Source: JBFJVD01 sp041624375
GTDB lineage: Bacteria > Chloroflexota > Anaerolineae > Anaerolineales > E44-bin32
Direction of reading: 5' to 3'
DNA length: 7,715 nucleotides
Assembly (NCBI GenBank): GCA_041624375.1
Contig: JBFJVD010000145.1
Span: 1-7,715, forward strand
Shown here piece by piece: positions 1 through 5,957 of this stretch. Position 1 is the first letter of the stretch; the number at the start of each line of letters is the position of its first letter. Position numbers and translations under genes: made by a program. A model generated the notes under the pieces. That model was not told the origin of the DNA, searched no databases, and saw nothing but the letters and a program-made list of their open reading frames with translations.

Positions 1-40
1 CACGCCTGTCTGCCAGTTCCAGCACTTCCCCCGCCCGGTG

Positions 41-69
41 ATTATAACGAGCGCCCTCGCGGCTGTAAA
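41..69 (-). promoter_or_regulatory. Sigma-70-type promoter pointing off the left edge
   Basis: On the minus strand TTTACA (69-64) is followed after 17 bases by TATAAT (46-41), which is 11 of 12 matches to the housekeeping consensus. Transcription would begin near base 34 and run leftward out of the window. A GTG at 25-23 directly after a G-rich stretch could start the gene, but only eight codons are visible, so no CDS is called. The rest of bases 1-128 shows no gene and no convincing terminator for the HAD-DinB gene that ends at 129. Confidence 0.6.
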
Positions 70-128
70 GGAGCGCCCCTTTCGGCGGGTCCCCAACCCC
101 TCTACTTTGCTCTCTCGTGTGCCAGAGC

Positions 129-1325
129 TTACCCGGACTCCCGCTCGCCCCGCAACACAGCTCGCAGCTGCTCGAGGTGCTTGCGCTCATGCTCAACGCC
201 GAAGCCGACGATCTCCCGCAGCGACGTCGGTCCGAACAGGGCGTGACGGCCCTGGCGCTTCCAGCCATCCGGCTCGATCGAGAGCAAGATTTGGATGAGT
301 TGCTGCCTCGCCTCGGTAAGCACCTGGACGGCAGCCTGGGGGTCCTGCGACTGGTAGTTGCGCTCCTCCGCCCACTCATCGGTGTGCTTCATCGAGATAA
401 AGGGCATCGATTCGGCCAGAATTAACTGGACGCGGGCCAGGTTGACCTCGATTTCAACGTCGCGCAGGTGACAGGTGATCTCCAGCGGCGACCATGAGCC
501 GTCGGGGGGGCGCCGGAGCCACTGGTCCACCCCCAGGCCTCCTATCGTGCTTCGCAGCGCGCCCAGCTGGCCACGCAGGTGCGCCATCAGGATGCGCGGC
601 CGGTGGGCGGCGCTCGCGTCCACCTGGGCCGGCGCCTCGTGCTCGATCCAGTGCATCACACCGTCGAGCGGGCCGCCGGATGCTCCCAGTTCCCCATCCT
701 CATCAACGTGATAAGCCGCCATCCCCAATAGGCGAGCCGGCTCGAGATCGGCCTCCGGGTCGTCCCCGATCATGGCCGCTTCATCGGGCGAGCGGCCGAG
801 CCGCCCTAAGATTTCAGCGTAATAGGCCAAATGGGGTTTGCCGAAATGAAACTCCTCAGACGACGTAACGAGAGCAAAAGGGATGTCCTCGACCGGCAGG
901 CCGGCCCAGGCCAGCCTCTGCTCAATGGCCACGCGCGGGAAGAGAGGGTTGGTCGCGACGACAAGTTCCAGTCCGGCCTCGCGTGCAGCCTGGACCAGCT
1001 CGAAGGCCGCTGCTTTTGGGCGCGCCAGCGTGCGAAGTTTGGGGTATTCCTCCCGGTAGAAGGACTCGATTGGCTCGCGCAGGGCTTCCGGGGTTATCCC
1101 TAAAGGCTCGTAGAATGCTGCCTCGAAGGTCTGTTCGAGGGTGTGCGCGGGATCGAGGCTCTCCATCATGGCCTTCGTCGCGAGCAGGAGCTGCTCCACG
1201 AACCGCTCTTTCGGGTGTCGATCGCGCATGTAGTTGCCCAGCCGATCAACGTAGGCGGGAATAAAGCGCTCAATGGGGTTATCGAGCAGGGTGTTGTCGA
1301 GGTCCAGCAAGACGGTCCTGATCAT
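129..1325 (-). CDS. HAD-family hydrolase fused to a DinB-like domain
   Basis: A two-domain cytoplasmic protein of 398 residues. Residues 1 to about 230 are a HAD-superfamily phosphohydrolase with a helical cap. All four motifs are visible: DLDNT with D8 and D10 (nucleophile and acid/base), T125 in VVATNP, K163 in FGKPH, and IGDDPEAD with D188/D189. Residues from about 242 to 395 are a DinB/YfiT-type four-helix domain. Its likely metal triad is intact: H286 in CHLRD, and H379 and H383 in the HxxxH near the C-terminus. HAD enzymes remove phosphate from small molecules and DinB-like proteins are metal-dependent, often thiol-transferase-like; the substrate of neither domain can be read here. One uninterrupted frame spans both, so the fusion is real in this sequence. 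The ATG at 1325 lies 15 bases after the upstream gene's stop, with GAGG 8 bases before it, and MIRTVLLDLD is the normal HAD N-terminus. Probably last gene of the efp operon. Confidence 0.88.
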   Translation of the reverse strand: MIRTVLLDLDNTLLDNPIERFIPAYVDRLGNYMRDRHPKERFVEQLLLATKAMMESLDPAHTLEQTFEAAFYEPLGITPEALREPIESFYREEYPKLRTLARPKAAAFELVQAAREAGLELVVATNPLFPRVAIEQRLAWAGLPVEDIPFALVTSSEEFHFGKPHLAYYAEILGRLGRSPDEAAMIGDDPEADLEPARLLGMAAYHVDEDGELGASGGPLDGVMHWIEHEAPAQVDASAAHRPRILMAHLRGQLGALRSTIGGLGVDQWLRRPPDGSWSPLEITCHLRDVEIEVNLARVQLILAESMPFISMKHTDEWAEERNYQSQDPQAAVQVLTEARQQLIQILLSIEPDGWKRQGRHALFGPTSLREIVGFGVEHERKHLEQLRAVLRGERESG

Positions 1326-1340
1326 GGCCCTGACCTCGGC

Positions 1341-1676
1341 CTAGTCGTCTGTTGGCAGGGAAAAGGGGAGCGCCTCATGGCAGAAGCCGCAGCCGATCTC
1401 AGGCACCTCGACCGGCTCGAGCGTCCGCAGGCAAGAGGCGGTCACCTCCACCCGCCGCCCGATGCCGAGCGGCCCAGAACGGGCGCGCGCCTCAAGCACC
1501 AGGTTCGGGCAGCCGTTGGCCTGCACAATGCGCGGCACCGGACAAACCGAACAGTGCTTCGGGTGCCAGACGCCGCCGTCCGGTGTACGGTCGATCAGCC
1601 GGCATTCTTGCCGGTTGCGGCCGCGGTGGAAATCCTCGTAATAATGCGGGCACTCCGTCCCGGCAGGGGTGCGCAT
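1341..1676 (-). CDS. Cys-rich conserved hypothetical protein
   Basis: A 111-residue soluble protein without signal peptide or membrane segment. I do not recognise a named family, although the N-terminal pattern CPHYYEDFHRGRNRQEC resembles unnamed proteins I associate with Chloroflexota. It has eight cysteines: C9, C25, C42 and C45 (an HCSVCPVP motif), C56, C82, and C96/C99 (a GCGFC motif). The CxxC pairs and spacing suggest a structural zinc site or an Fe-S cluster, but nothing indicates catalysis. It lies 21 bases after the efp stop and 15 bases before the HAD-DinB gene, so it is probably translated from the efp transcript. No clear ribosome binding site precedes the ATG at 1676. No other start codon lies between it and the Cys motif. 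A metal-binding accessory protein is the most I can infer. Confidence 0.75.
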   Translation of the reverse strand: MRTPAGTECPHYYEDFHRGRNRQECRLIDRTPDGGVWHPKHCSVCPVPRIVQANGCPNLVLEARARSGPLGIGRRVEVTASCLRTLEPVEVPEIGCGFCHEALPFSLPTDD

Positions 1677-1697
1677 GGGCTTGCGCCGGGAAGCCGA

Positions 1698-2255
1698 TCA
1701 GACGCGGGTGACGTAGGCCCCGGTCCGGGTATCCACCCGGACGACGTCTCCCCGCTCGATGAAGAGGGGAACCTGGACCTTGAGCCCGGTCTCGGTGGTC
1801 ACCGTTTTGGTGGCGCCCGTGGCGGTATCTCCCTTGACGCCAACTTCCGCTTCGACGACTTCAAGGTCCACCGAGGTGGGGAGCTCGATGTCGAGCGGCT
1901 CATTCTCATACAGGGTGAGCTTGGCTTCCATCCCTTCCTTTACGTAGTTCACTGCAGTTCCCAGCGTGGCTGTGCCCAAGACCGGCTGCTCGTAGGTCTC
2001 GGTGTCCATAAAGTGGTACAAATCCCCGTCCCGGTAGAGAAATTGCACGATGCGGTAATCGAGCCGCACATCCTGGACACGATCACCGGACGTGAACGTC
2101 TTCTCGACAATTGAGCCGGTTCGCAGGTCGCGGACCTTCGTGCGGATGGTCGCCTTGCCGCGCCCCGGCTTGTGGTGCGCGTATTCCATGACCTTGAAGA
2201 GGCTGCCGTCCAGTTCGAAGGTCGTCCCACTGCGCAGTTCGTTGACGTCGATCAA
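1698..2255 (-). CDS. efp: Translation elongation factor P
   Basis: Full-length EF-P of 185 residues, the usual size. EF-P binds ribosomes stalled at consecutive prolines, between the P and E sites, and promotes peptide bond formation. Domain I (about 1-62) carries the tip loop KPGRGKA at residues 29-35. Two OB-fold domains follow (about 63-125 and 126-185), the last with the family stretch TETGLKVQVPLFIERGD. The residue aligned to modified Lys34 of E. coli EF-P is Arg32 here, as in EarP-type EF-Ps; a lysine sits two positions later. Translation starts at TTG (2255-2253): MIDVNELRSG is the expected N-terminus, GAGGAG lies just upstream, and no in-frame ATG lies upstream back to the -10 box. 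It has its own promoter (2294-2323) and leads a probable three-gene operon with the Cys-rich and HAD-DinB genes. Confidence 0.97.
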   Translation of the reverse strand: MIDVNELRSGTTFELDGSLFKVMEYAHHKPGRGKATIRTKVRDLRTGSIVEKTFTSGDRVQDVRLDYRIVQFLYRDGDLYHFMDTETYEQPVLGTATLGTAVNYVKEGMEAKLTLYENEPLDIELPTSVDLEVVEAEVGVKGDTATGATKTVTTETGLKVQVPLFIERGDVVRVDTRTGAYVTRV

Positions 2256-2257
2256 GA

Positions 2258-2263
2258 CTCCTC
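2258..2263 (-). promoter_or_regulatory. Ribosome binding site deciding the efp TTG start
   Basis: GAGGAG on the minus strand ends two bases before the TTG codon at 2255-2253. The gap is shorter than usual, although counting from GAGG it is four bases. It supports the TTG as the true start, in agreement with the conserved EF-P N-terminus. Confidence 0.6.
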
Positions 2264-2293
2264 GTCCTTTGGCGATGGGTGCTTGGCGGAGGC

Positions 2294-2323
2294 ATTATAG
2301 TCGGCGACGAAATGGGGCGTCAA
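2294..2323 (-). promoter_or_regulatory. efp operon promoter
   Basis: TTGACG (2323-2318), an 18-base spacer and TATAAT (2299-2294) lie in the 79-base gap between the dinG stop and efp. Transcription would begin near 2287 and leave a leader of about 30 bases containing the GAGGAG site. The bases after the -10 are GCC, as at two other promoters in this window. No hairpin terminator is visible between dinG and this promoter, so read-through from dinG is possible. Confidence 0.7.
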
Positions 2324-2334
2324 CGCCCGGCCGT

Positions 2335-5130
2335 TCAGACGCCGAGCCAGCGTTCAGCCGCCTCCGCCAGCCCCGCCAGCCTCCCGCTCCGCACTGTGCA
2401 GCGGGGGAGGGATTCAAGGAAGGCTCTGCCGTAAGTCTTGCTGAGCAGCCGCCGGTCGAAGGAGATAACGATCCCGCGGTCGGATGCGGTGCGGATCAGG
2501 CGGCCGAATCCCTGCCGGAAACGAAGGATGGCCTCGGGGACCGAGTACTGCTGAAAAGGCGACTCATAGGTCTCGGCGCGCGCCGCTACGATCGGGTCAC
2601 TGGGGACATCGAAGGGGATGCGGATGATCGCCAGGGCGGAGAGAGCTTCGCCTGGAACGTCGATCCCCTCCCAAAATGAGCGGGTTCCCAACAAGATCGC
2701 CTGGTCACTGGTCCGAAAGGTCTCGAGCAGCGCATGTCGCGAGGCACCGTCGCCCTGTTCAAGGACTGCGATGCCTGCCTGTGCCAGCGGTCCGCTGATG
2801 GCGTTCGCCGTTCGCCGCAGCTGGGCATAGGAGGTGAACAGCGCCAGGGCGCGCCCACCCGTTGCAAGGCACAGGTCGATCAAGCCCCGCTCGACGCCCT
2901 GCTGGTAAGGGCTCCCAGCGGCTGGCTCGGGAATATCGTTCACCAGGTACAGCAGCGTGGACGACTCATAGTCGAAGGGAGAGCCGAGCGCCAGCTCATC
3001 CGCTTCATAGGCGTGCAGCCGGCGACGGATGTAGTCGAACTCTCCGGCGGTTGTTAGAGTCGCCGAGGTCATGATCACGGATTCTTTGCCGTACCACAGG
3101 TAGCGTTCAACCAGCGGGCCGACCTCAAGCGGTGCCGCATGCAGCGTTGGCCGCGAGGGGTCCCGAAAGGCCTCCGCCCAGTAGATCATCATCGGATCGG
3201 GCTCGAAGACCATGTGGTCCAGCTGGGCAAACACCTCCGCCAGGCCGCGATGGATGGCGCGCGCCCCGACGGCGATATCCTCGGCCGCATTCAAGCCTTG
3301 TTCGCTGAGCTCCAGCAGACCTTCGCTCAGTTCGCCCAGGGACTGCAGCATGACCGCGAAGGGGCGGCGCAAATTGTCCCAGGCGATTTCGAGATCACTC
3401 CACTCGGGCAGCGTGCGCGAACCGGCGACGATCCGCTCCTGCTGCCCATAGGGGCCAAGCGAACGATCCTCGCGCCGCAACGCGAGGAAATCGGTCAGCG
3501 CAGCGAACAGCGCCCGCACATATTCGGCGCATTCCCCGGCCTGGTCTCCGATCATCTCGACGGCGCGGATCACCTGCGCTTCGGACGACCTGGACAGCTG
3601 GCTGCTGGCCAGCCCTCGGATCTGTCCCAGCAGCCCACTGTCGGGGCGCCCAAGGTCGCGCAGCAGACGCTGGATCTCCATCTCCCCCACCTTGAATCCG
3701 AGTCCGTTGGTGGTGGCGCTCTCAAGGTGATGAGCTTCGTCAACGATCAGGTAGTCGAACTCTGGCAGGACGCGGTTGCCGGTGGCGATATCGGCCATCA
3801 GCAGCGCGTGATTCACGATGACGACATGGGCCGACTCGGCCGCCAGCCGAGACCGGTAGTAAGGGCAGATCGGTCCCGGACCATGGAGACACGTTTCTGT
3901 CGAGCAATCCTCGCTGTCGGAAGAGATCCTCGACCAGGCGATCGCTTCGCCGGTCCCGCGCAGGCTGATCTCCCCCCGATCGCCCTGGCCGCCGCTCGCC
4001 AGCCAGACGAGCACTTTCGCCAGGACCCGCATCTCATCCGCCGACCGAGGACCGAGGCGGCGCAGGGCCGCCAATCGCCGCAGGCAAAGGTAGTTGCCTC
4101 GGCCTTTGAGCACGGCGGCGCGCAGGTCGACCCCCAGCGCGGCCTGGAGATCCGGGACATCTTTGTAGATCAGCTGGTCCTGCAGGTTGATGGTGTTGGT
4201 CGAGACGACGACCCGTTGGCCGTTCAGCCGCGCCCACTCAAAGGCCGGCAGCAGGTAGGCCATCGACTTTCCGATGCCGGTCCCGGCTTCAACGAGCAGA
4301 TGGCGGCTGCTTGAGATCGCCTCAGTAACCGCTCGCAGCATTGAGACCTGCTGGGGACGGTTTTCATAGCCAGGAAAGCTCTGTGCGAAGAGACCGCCCG
4401 GCTCGAGTACTGCCGCGATCTCCTCCACATCGAGCGCGACCGGCTCCGCGTAGGGCTCGAGCGGCGCATACTCGATCTCCGGCCCGTCGAAACTCGCGGC
4501 AGGCTCCCAGACAGGCTCCCCACCGTCGCTAAGCCCAAGCCGTTTCTGGGCGGCCAGCACTTCCTCAAAGATCCAGCCTGCGCCCCAATGGATGTCGGCG
4601 CCGAGCCGGCACACCTCTTCCACAACATTGCGCGGCAGATCAAGCGCGCGCGCAAACAACTGCTGGAAGACCCCCATGGTCGCTTCGGCATCATCAAAGG
4701 CACGGTGGGAGTCTCGCAGGGGCACACCCAGCGCGCTGGCCAGCGAGCTGAGGTCGTAGCGCGCTGCAGTCGGCAGCATGACAGCGGCCAGGTCGTAAGT
4801 GTCGATCGCCTGGTTGTAGTGGAAGAGACCCTTCTGCTGCAGGAACCCGAGGTCGAAGTTGACGCTGTGCCCCAGGACGGTGTGGTCGCCGACGAAGCTT
4901 TCCAGCTCGGAGAGCACCTGGGTGAGGCGCGGAGCTCCCGCGAGCATGTCGTCAGTGATGCCAGTGAGCTGAGTGATAAACGCGGGAAGGGGGCGACCGG
5001 GGTTGATCAGCGTCTGAAACTGATCTTCAACACGCTCGCCGGTGAAGCGGACGGCGCCGATCTCGATGATGCCGTCACGCTCGGGGTCGAGGCCGGTGGT
5101 CTCCAGATCGAGCGCAACCAGGGTCTGCAT
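2335..5130 (-). CDS. dinG: DEDD exonuclease-DinG family Fe-S helicase fusion
   Basis: A 931-residue DNA repair protein. The N-terminal 165 residues are a DnaQ-like 3'-5' exonuclease with D8/E10 (DLETTG), D93 (HSVNFDLGF) and H142/D147 (HRAFDD), a complete DEDDh set. The rest is a superfamily 2 XPD/DinG helicase: Walker A GTGIGKS (283-289), DEAH box (464-467), motif IV near 763, TRSFWEGIDVPG (816-827) and QGFGRLIR (873-880). Four cysteines lie where XPD-type helicases bind a 4Fe-4S cluster: C349 (NYLC), C409, C414 and C422 (CPYY). E. coli DinG has the cluster but no exonuclease domain; the S. aureus protein has the exonuclease but lacks the cluster. This protein appears to keep both. Likely role is unwinding of 5'-overhang, R-loop or forked DNA, possibly with 3' trimming. 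The start MQTLVALDLETTG is canonical; there is no ribosome binding site, and the -10 box lies only 14 bases upstream. Confidence 0.94.
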   Translation of the reverse strand: MQTLVALDLETTGLDPERDGIIEIGAVRFTGERVEDQFQTLINPGRPLPAFITQLTGITDDMLAGAPRLTQVLSELESFVGDHTVLGHSVNFDLGFLQQKGLFHYNQAIDTYDLAAVMLPTAARYDLSSLASALGVPLRDSHRAFDDAEATMGVFQQLFARALDLPRNVVEEVCRLGADIHWGAGWIFEEVLAAQKRLGLSDGGEPVWEPAASFDGPEIEYAPLEPYAEPVALDVEEIAAVLEPGGLFAQSFPGYENRPQQVSMLRAVTEAISSSRHLLVEAGTGIGKSMAYLLPAFEWARLNGQRVVVSTNTINLQDQLIYKDVPDLQAALGVDLRAAVLKGRGNYLCLRRLAALRRLGPRSADEMRVLAKVLVWLASGGQGDRGEISLRGTGEAIAWSRISSDSEDCSTETCLHGPGPICPYYRSRLAAESAHVVIVNHALLMADIATGNRVLPEFDYLIVDEAHHLESATTNGLGFKVGEMEIQRLLRDLGRPDSGLLGQIRGLASSQLSRSSEAQVIRAVEMIGDQAGECAEYVRALFAALTDFLALRREDRSLGPYGQQERIVAGSRTLPEWSDLEIAWDNLRRPFAVMLQSLGELSEGLLELSEQGLNAAEDIAVGARAIHRGLAEVFAQLDHMVFEPDPMMIYWAEAFRDPSRPTLHAAPLEVGPLVERYLWYGKESVIMTSATLTTAGEFDYIRRRLHAYEADELALGSPFDYESSTLLYLVNDIPEPAAGSPYQQGVERGLIDLCLATGGRALALFTSYAQLRRTANAISGPLAQAGIAVLEQGDGASRHALLETFRTSDQAILLGTRSFWEGIDVPGEALSALAIIRIPFDVPSDPIVAARAETYESPFQQYSVPEAILRFRQGFGRLIRTASDRGIVISFDRRLLSKTYGRAFLESLPRCTVRSGRLAGLAEAAERWLGV

Positions 5131-5144
5131 CGAATGCGGGGGGC

Positions 5145-5153
5145 ATTATAACA
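5145..5153 (-). promoter_or_regulatory. dinG extended -10 promoter
   Basis: TGTTATAAT on the minus strand (5153-5145) is a perfect extended -10. The expected -35 position (about 5173-5168) reads ATGGAA, a poor match, so the TG extension probably compensates. The start site would fall near 5135-5138, leaving only about 5-8 bases before the dinG ATG at 5130. No Shine-Dalgarno sequence lies in between, so the transcript is probably leaderless or nearly so. Confidence 0.6.
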
Positions 5154-5172
5154 TCGGGGTCCGGCGGTTCCA

Positions 5173-5181
5173 TGCTATACT
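5173..5181 (+). promoter_or_regulatory. Extended -10 promoter for the sigma factor operon
   Basis: TGCTATACT matches an extended -10, and no good -35 lies 16-18 bases upstream. Transcription would begin near 5188 and give a GC-rich leader of about 120 bases before the sigma ATG at 5309. The box is back to back with the dinG -10, so one polymerase would cover both promoters. Confidence 0.5.
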
Positions 5182-5192
5182 CCGCGCGAGCG

Positions 5193-5212
5193 CGGCGGCC
5201 GCCCCGCCGCCG
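5193..5212 (+). other. GC hairpin at the start of the sigma gene leader
   Basis: CGGCGGC (5193-5199) pairs perfectly with GCCGCCG (5206-5212) around a six-base loop. It would be near the 5' end of the sigma mRNA. No U-tract follows, so it is not an intrinsic terminator. It may simply stabilise the message or reflect local GC bias. I could not match the leader to a known riboswitch class by eye. Confidence 0.4.
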
Positions 5213-5264
5213 ACCTCGAGTTTCGCCGTCCGGGCCACCGGGAGGGCAACCCACCGTGGTGTTC

Positions 5265-5276
5265 GGTGTTAACACC
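5265..5276. promoter_or_regulatory. Perfect 12-base palindrome upstream of sigma gene
   Basis: GGTGTTAACACC is fully self-complementary and ends 32 bases before the sigma ATG. The preceding seven bases, GGTGTTC (5258-5264), repeat its left half in direct orientation. The same bases can also form an RNA hairpin (GGTGTT at 5258-5263 with AACACC at 5271-5276). An operator for a dimeric regulator or an RNA element are both possible; no regulator is identified. Confidence 0.4.
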
Positions 5277-5308
5277 CATAGGCACGACCCGCTTTCAGGT
5301 GCGGCGCG

Positions 5309-5878
5309 ATGAGCCGGCGCGAGGAAGAGCTGGACCTTGTCCAGCGTGCCGGGACTGACGTAGCCGCCTACGGAATTCTCTACGAGCGGTACGTGCGCCG
5401 GATCTACAACTACATCTATTATCGGACGGGCAACCGGCACGACGCGGAGGACCTGACCGCCCGGGTGTTCCATCGAGCCCTCCTTCACGTCGGCGGCTTC
5501 GAGGACAAGGGCGTTCCGTTTTCCGCCTGGCTCTATCGCATCGCCCACAACCTGGTGGCCAACTGGCACCGTGACATGAGCCGGCGGCCGGTGGTCACCC
5601 TCGATGAGCGCATTGCAGTGAGCGGCAGCAGCGCCCATCCGGAGGCGGAGGCAATCCAGCGGGAAGAGCGGGAGATGTTGCTGAGCCTGGTTCGGGATCT
5701 GCCCCCCGACCGCCAGCAGCTCCTCATTCTCAAGTTTGTGGAGCGGCTCTCCAACGCGGAGATTGGGGAGATTATGGGCCGGACGGAAGGCGCCATCAAG
5801 AGCCTCTACCACCGCACGCTCAGCTCCCTGCGCGAGCAGGTGGATCAGGATGACGATGGAATCGAGGATGGCGAATAA
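5309..5878 (+). CDS. ECF-type sigma-70 family RNA polymerase sigma factor
   Basis: A 189-residue alternative sigma factor that directs RNA polymerase to a dedicated promoter set. Region 2 covers about residues 10-90, with the core-binding and -10 recognition stretch around DAEDLTARVFHRAL (45-58) and the FSAWLYRIAHNLVANWHR helix (71-88). Region 4 covers about 120-178, with PPDRQQLLILKF and the helix-turn-helix LSNAEIGEIMGRTEGAIKS (147-165) for -35 recognition. Regions 1.2 and 3 are absent, as usual for ECF factors. The C-terminal tail is acidic (DQDDDGIEDGE). The ATG at 5309 has only a weak AGG upstream, but the N-terminus fits the family. It is followed by an overlapping 29-codon ORF and a two-TM protein, and is divergent from dinG. 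No standard zinc-binding anti-sigma factor is adjacent, and the signal is unknown. Confidence 0.92.
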   Translation: MSRREEELDLVQRAGTDVAAYGILYERYVRRIYNYIYYRTGNRHDAEDLTARVFHRALLHVGGFEDKGVPFSAWLYRIAHNLVANWHRDMSRRPVVTLDERIAVSGSSAHPEAEAIQREEREMLLSLVRDLPPDRQQLLILKFVERLSNAEIGEIMGRTEGAIKSLYHRTLSSLREQVDQDDDGIEDGE

Positions 5879-5957
5879 GAATCGCAGGAAGCCTGAACCT
5901 CCGGTTGCCGGGGGGCTGCCAGTGTGGGCTTCCATTGGACGGAGCGATGATGCATGA
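5868..5957 (+). CDS. Possible 29-residue peptide linking sigma and membrane genes
   Basis: The ATG at 5868 overlaps the last 11 bases of the sigma gene. The TGA (5955-5957) overlaps the next ATG (5954-5956) in an ATGA junction. The predicted peptide begins MANKNRRKPEPP, is basic at its N-terminus and Pro/Gly-rich, and has one tryptophan at residue 20. There is no membrane segment. GGA seven bases before the ATG could act as a weak ribosome binding site. The frame is open further upstream inside the sigma gene, so the short open frame by itself is weak evidence. The overlaps on both sides are the support: this is how a small translated or coupling ORF would look. No family is recognised. The alternative is that these 75 bases are an untranslated spacer. 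Confidence 0.4.
   Translation: MANKNRRKPEPPVAGGLPVWASIGRSDDA

Noticed and set aside
1..25. Possible GTG start at 25-23 of a minus-strand gene leaving the window
   Set aside because: Only eight codons are visible, too few to support a gene; mentioned only as a likely target of the promoter at 41-69.
49..78. Direct repeat GAGCGCCC at 49-56 and 71-78
   Set aside because: Eight GC-rich bases repeated once is expected by chance here, and no recombination or regulator context supports it.
62..128. Possible terminator after the HAD-DinB gene
   Set aside because: Only a four-pair stem (CGCC with GGCG) and a TTT follow on the minus strand, too weak to call.
1143..2114. 323-codon plus-strand open frame across HAD, Cys-rich and efp genes
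   Set aside because: It runs antisense to three genes and their junctions, has low-complexity composition and no recognisable motif.
3139..4314. 391-codon open frame on the plus strand inside dinG
   Set aside because: It lies opposite a protein with complete, ordered exonuclease and helicase motifs, and its own translation shows no recognisable domain. It is the usual antisense shadow in GC-rich DNA.
5231..5308. Riboswitch-like look of the sigma leader
   Set aside because: Compared by eye with cobalamin, SAM, TPP and cyclic di-GMP conserved cores; none matched.
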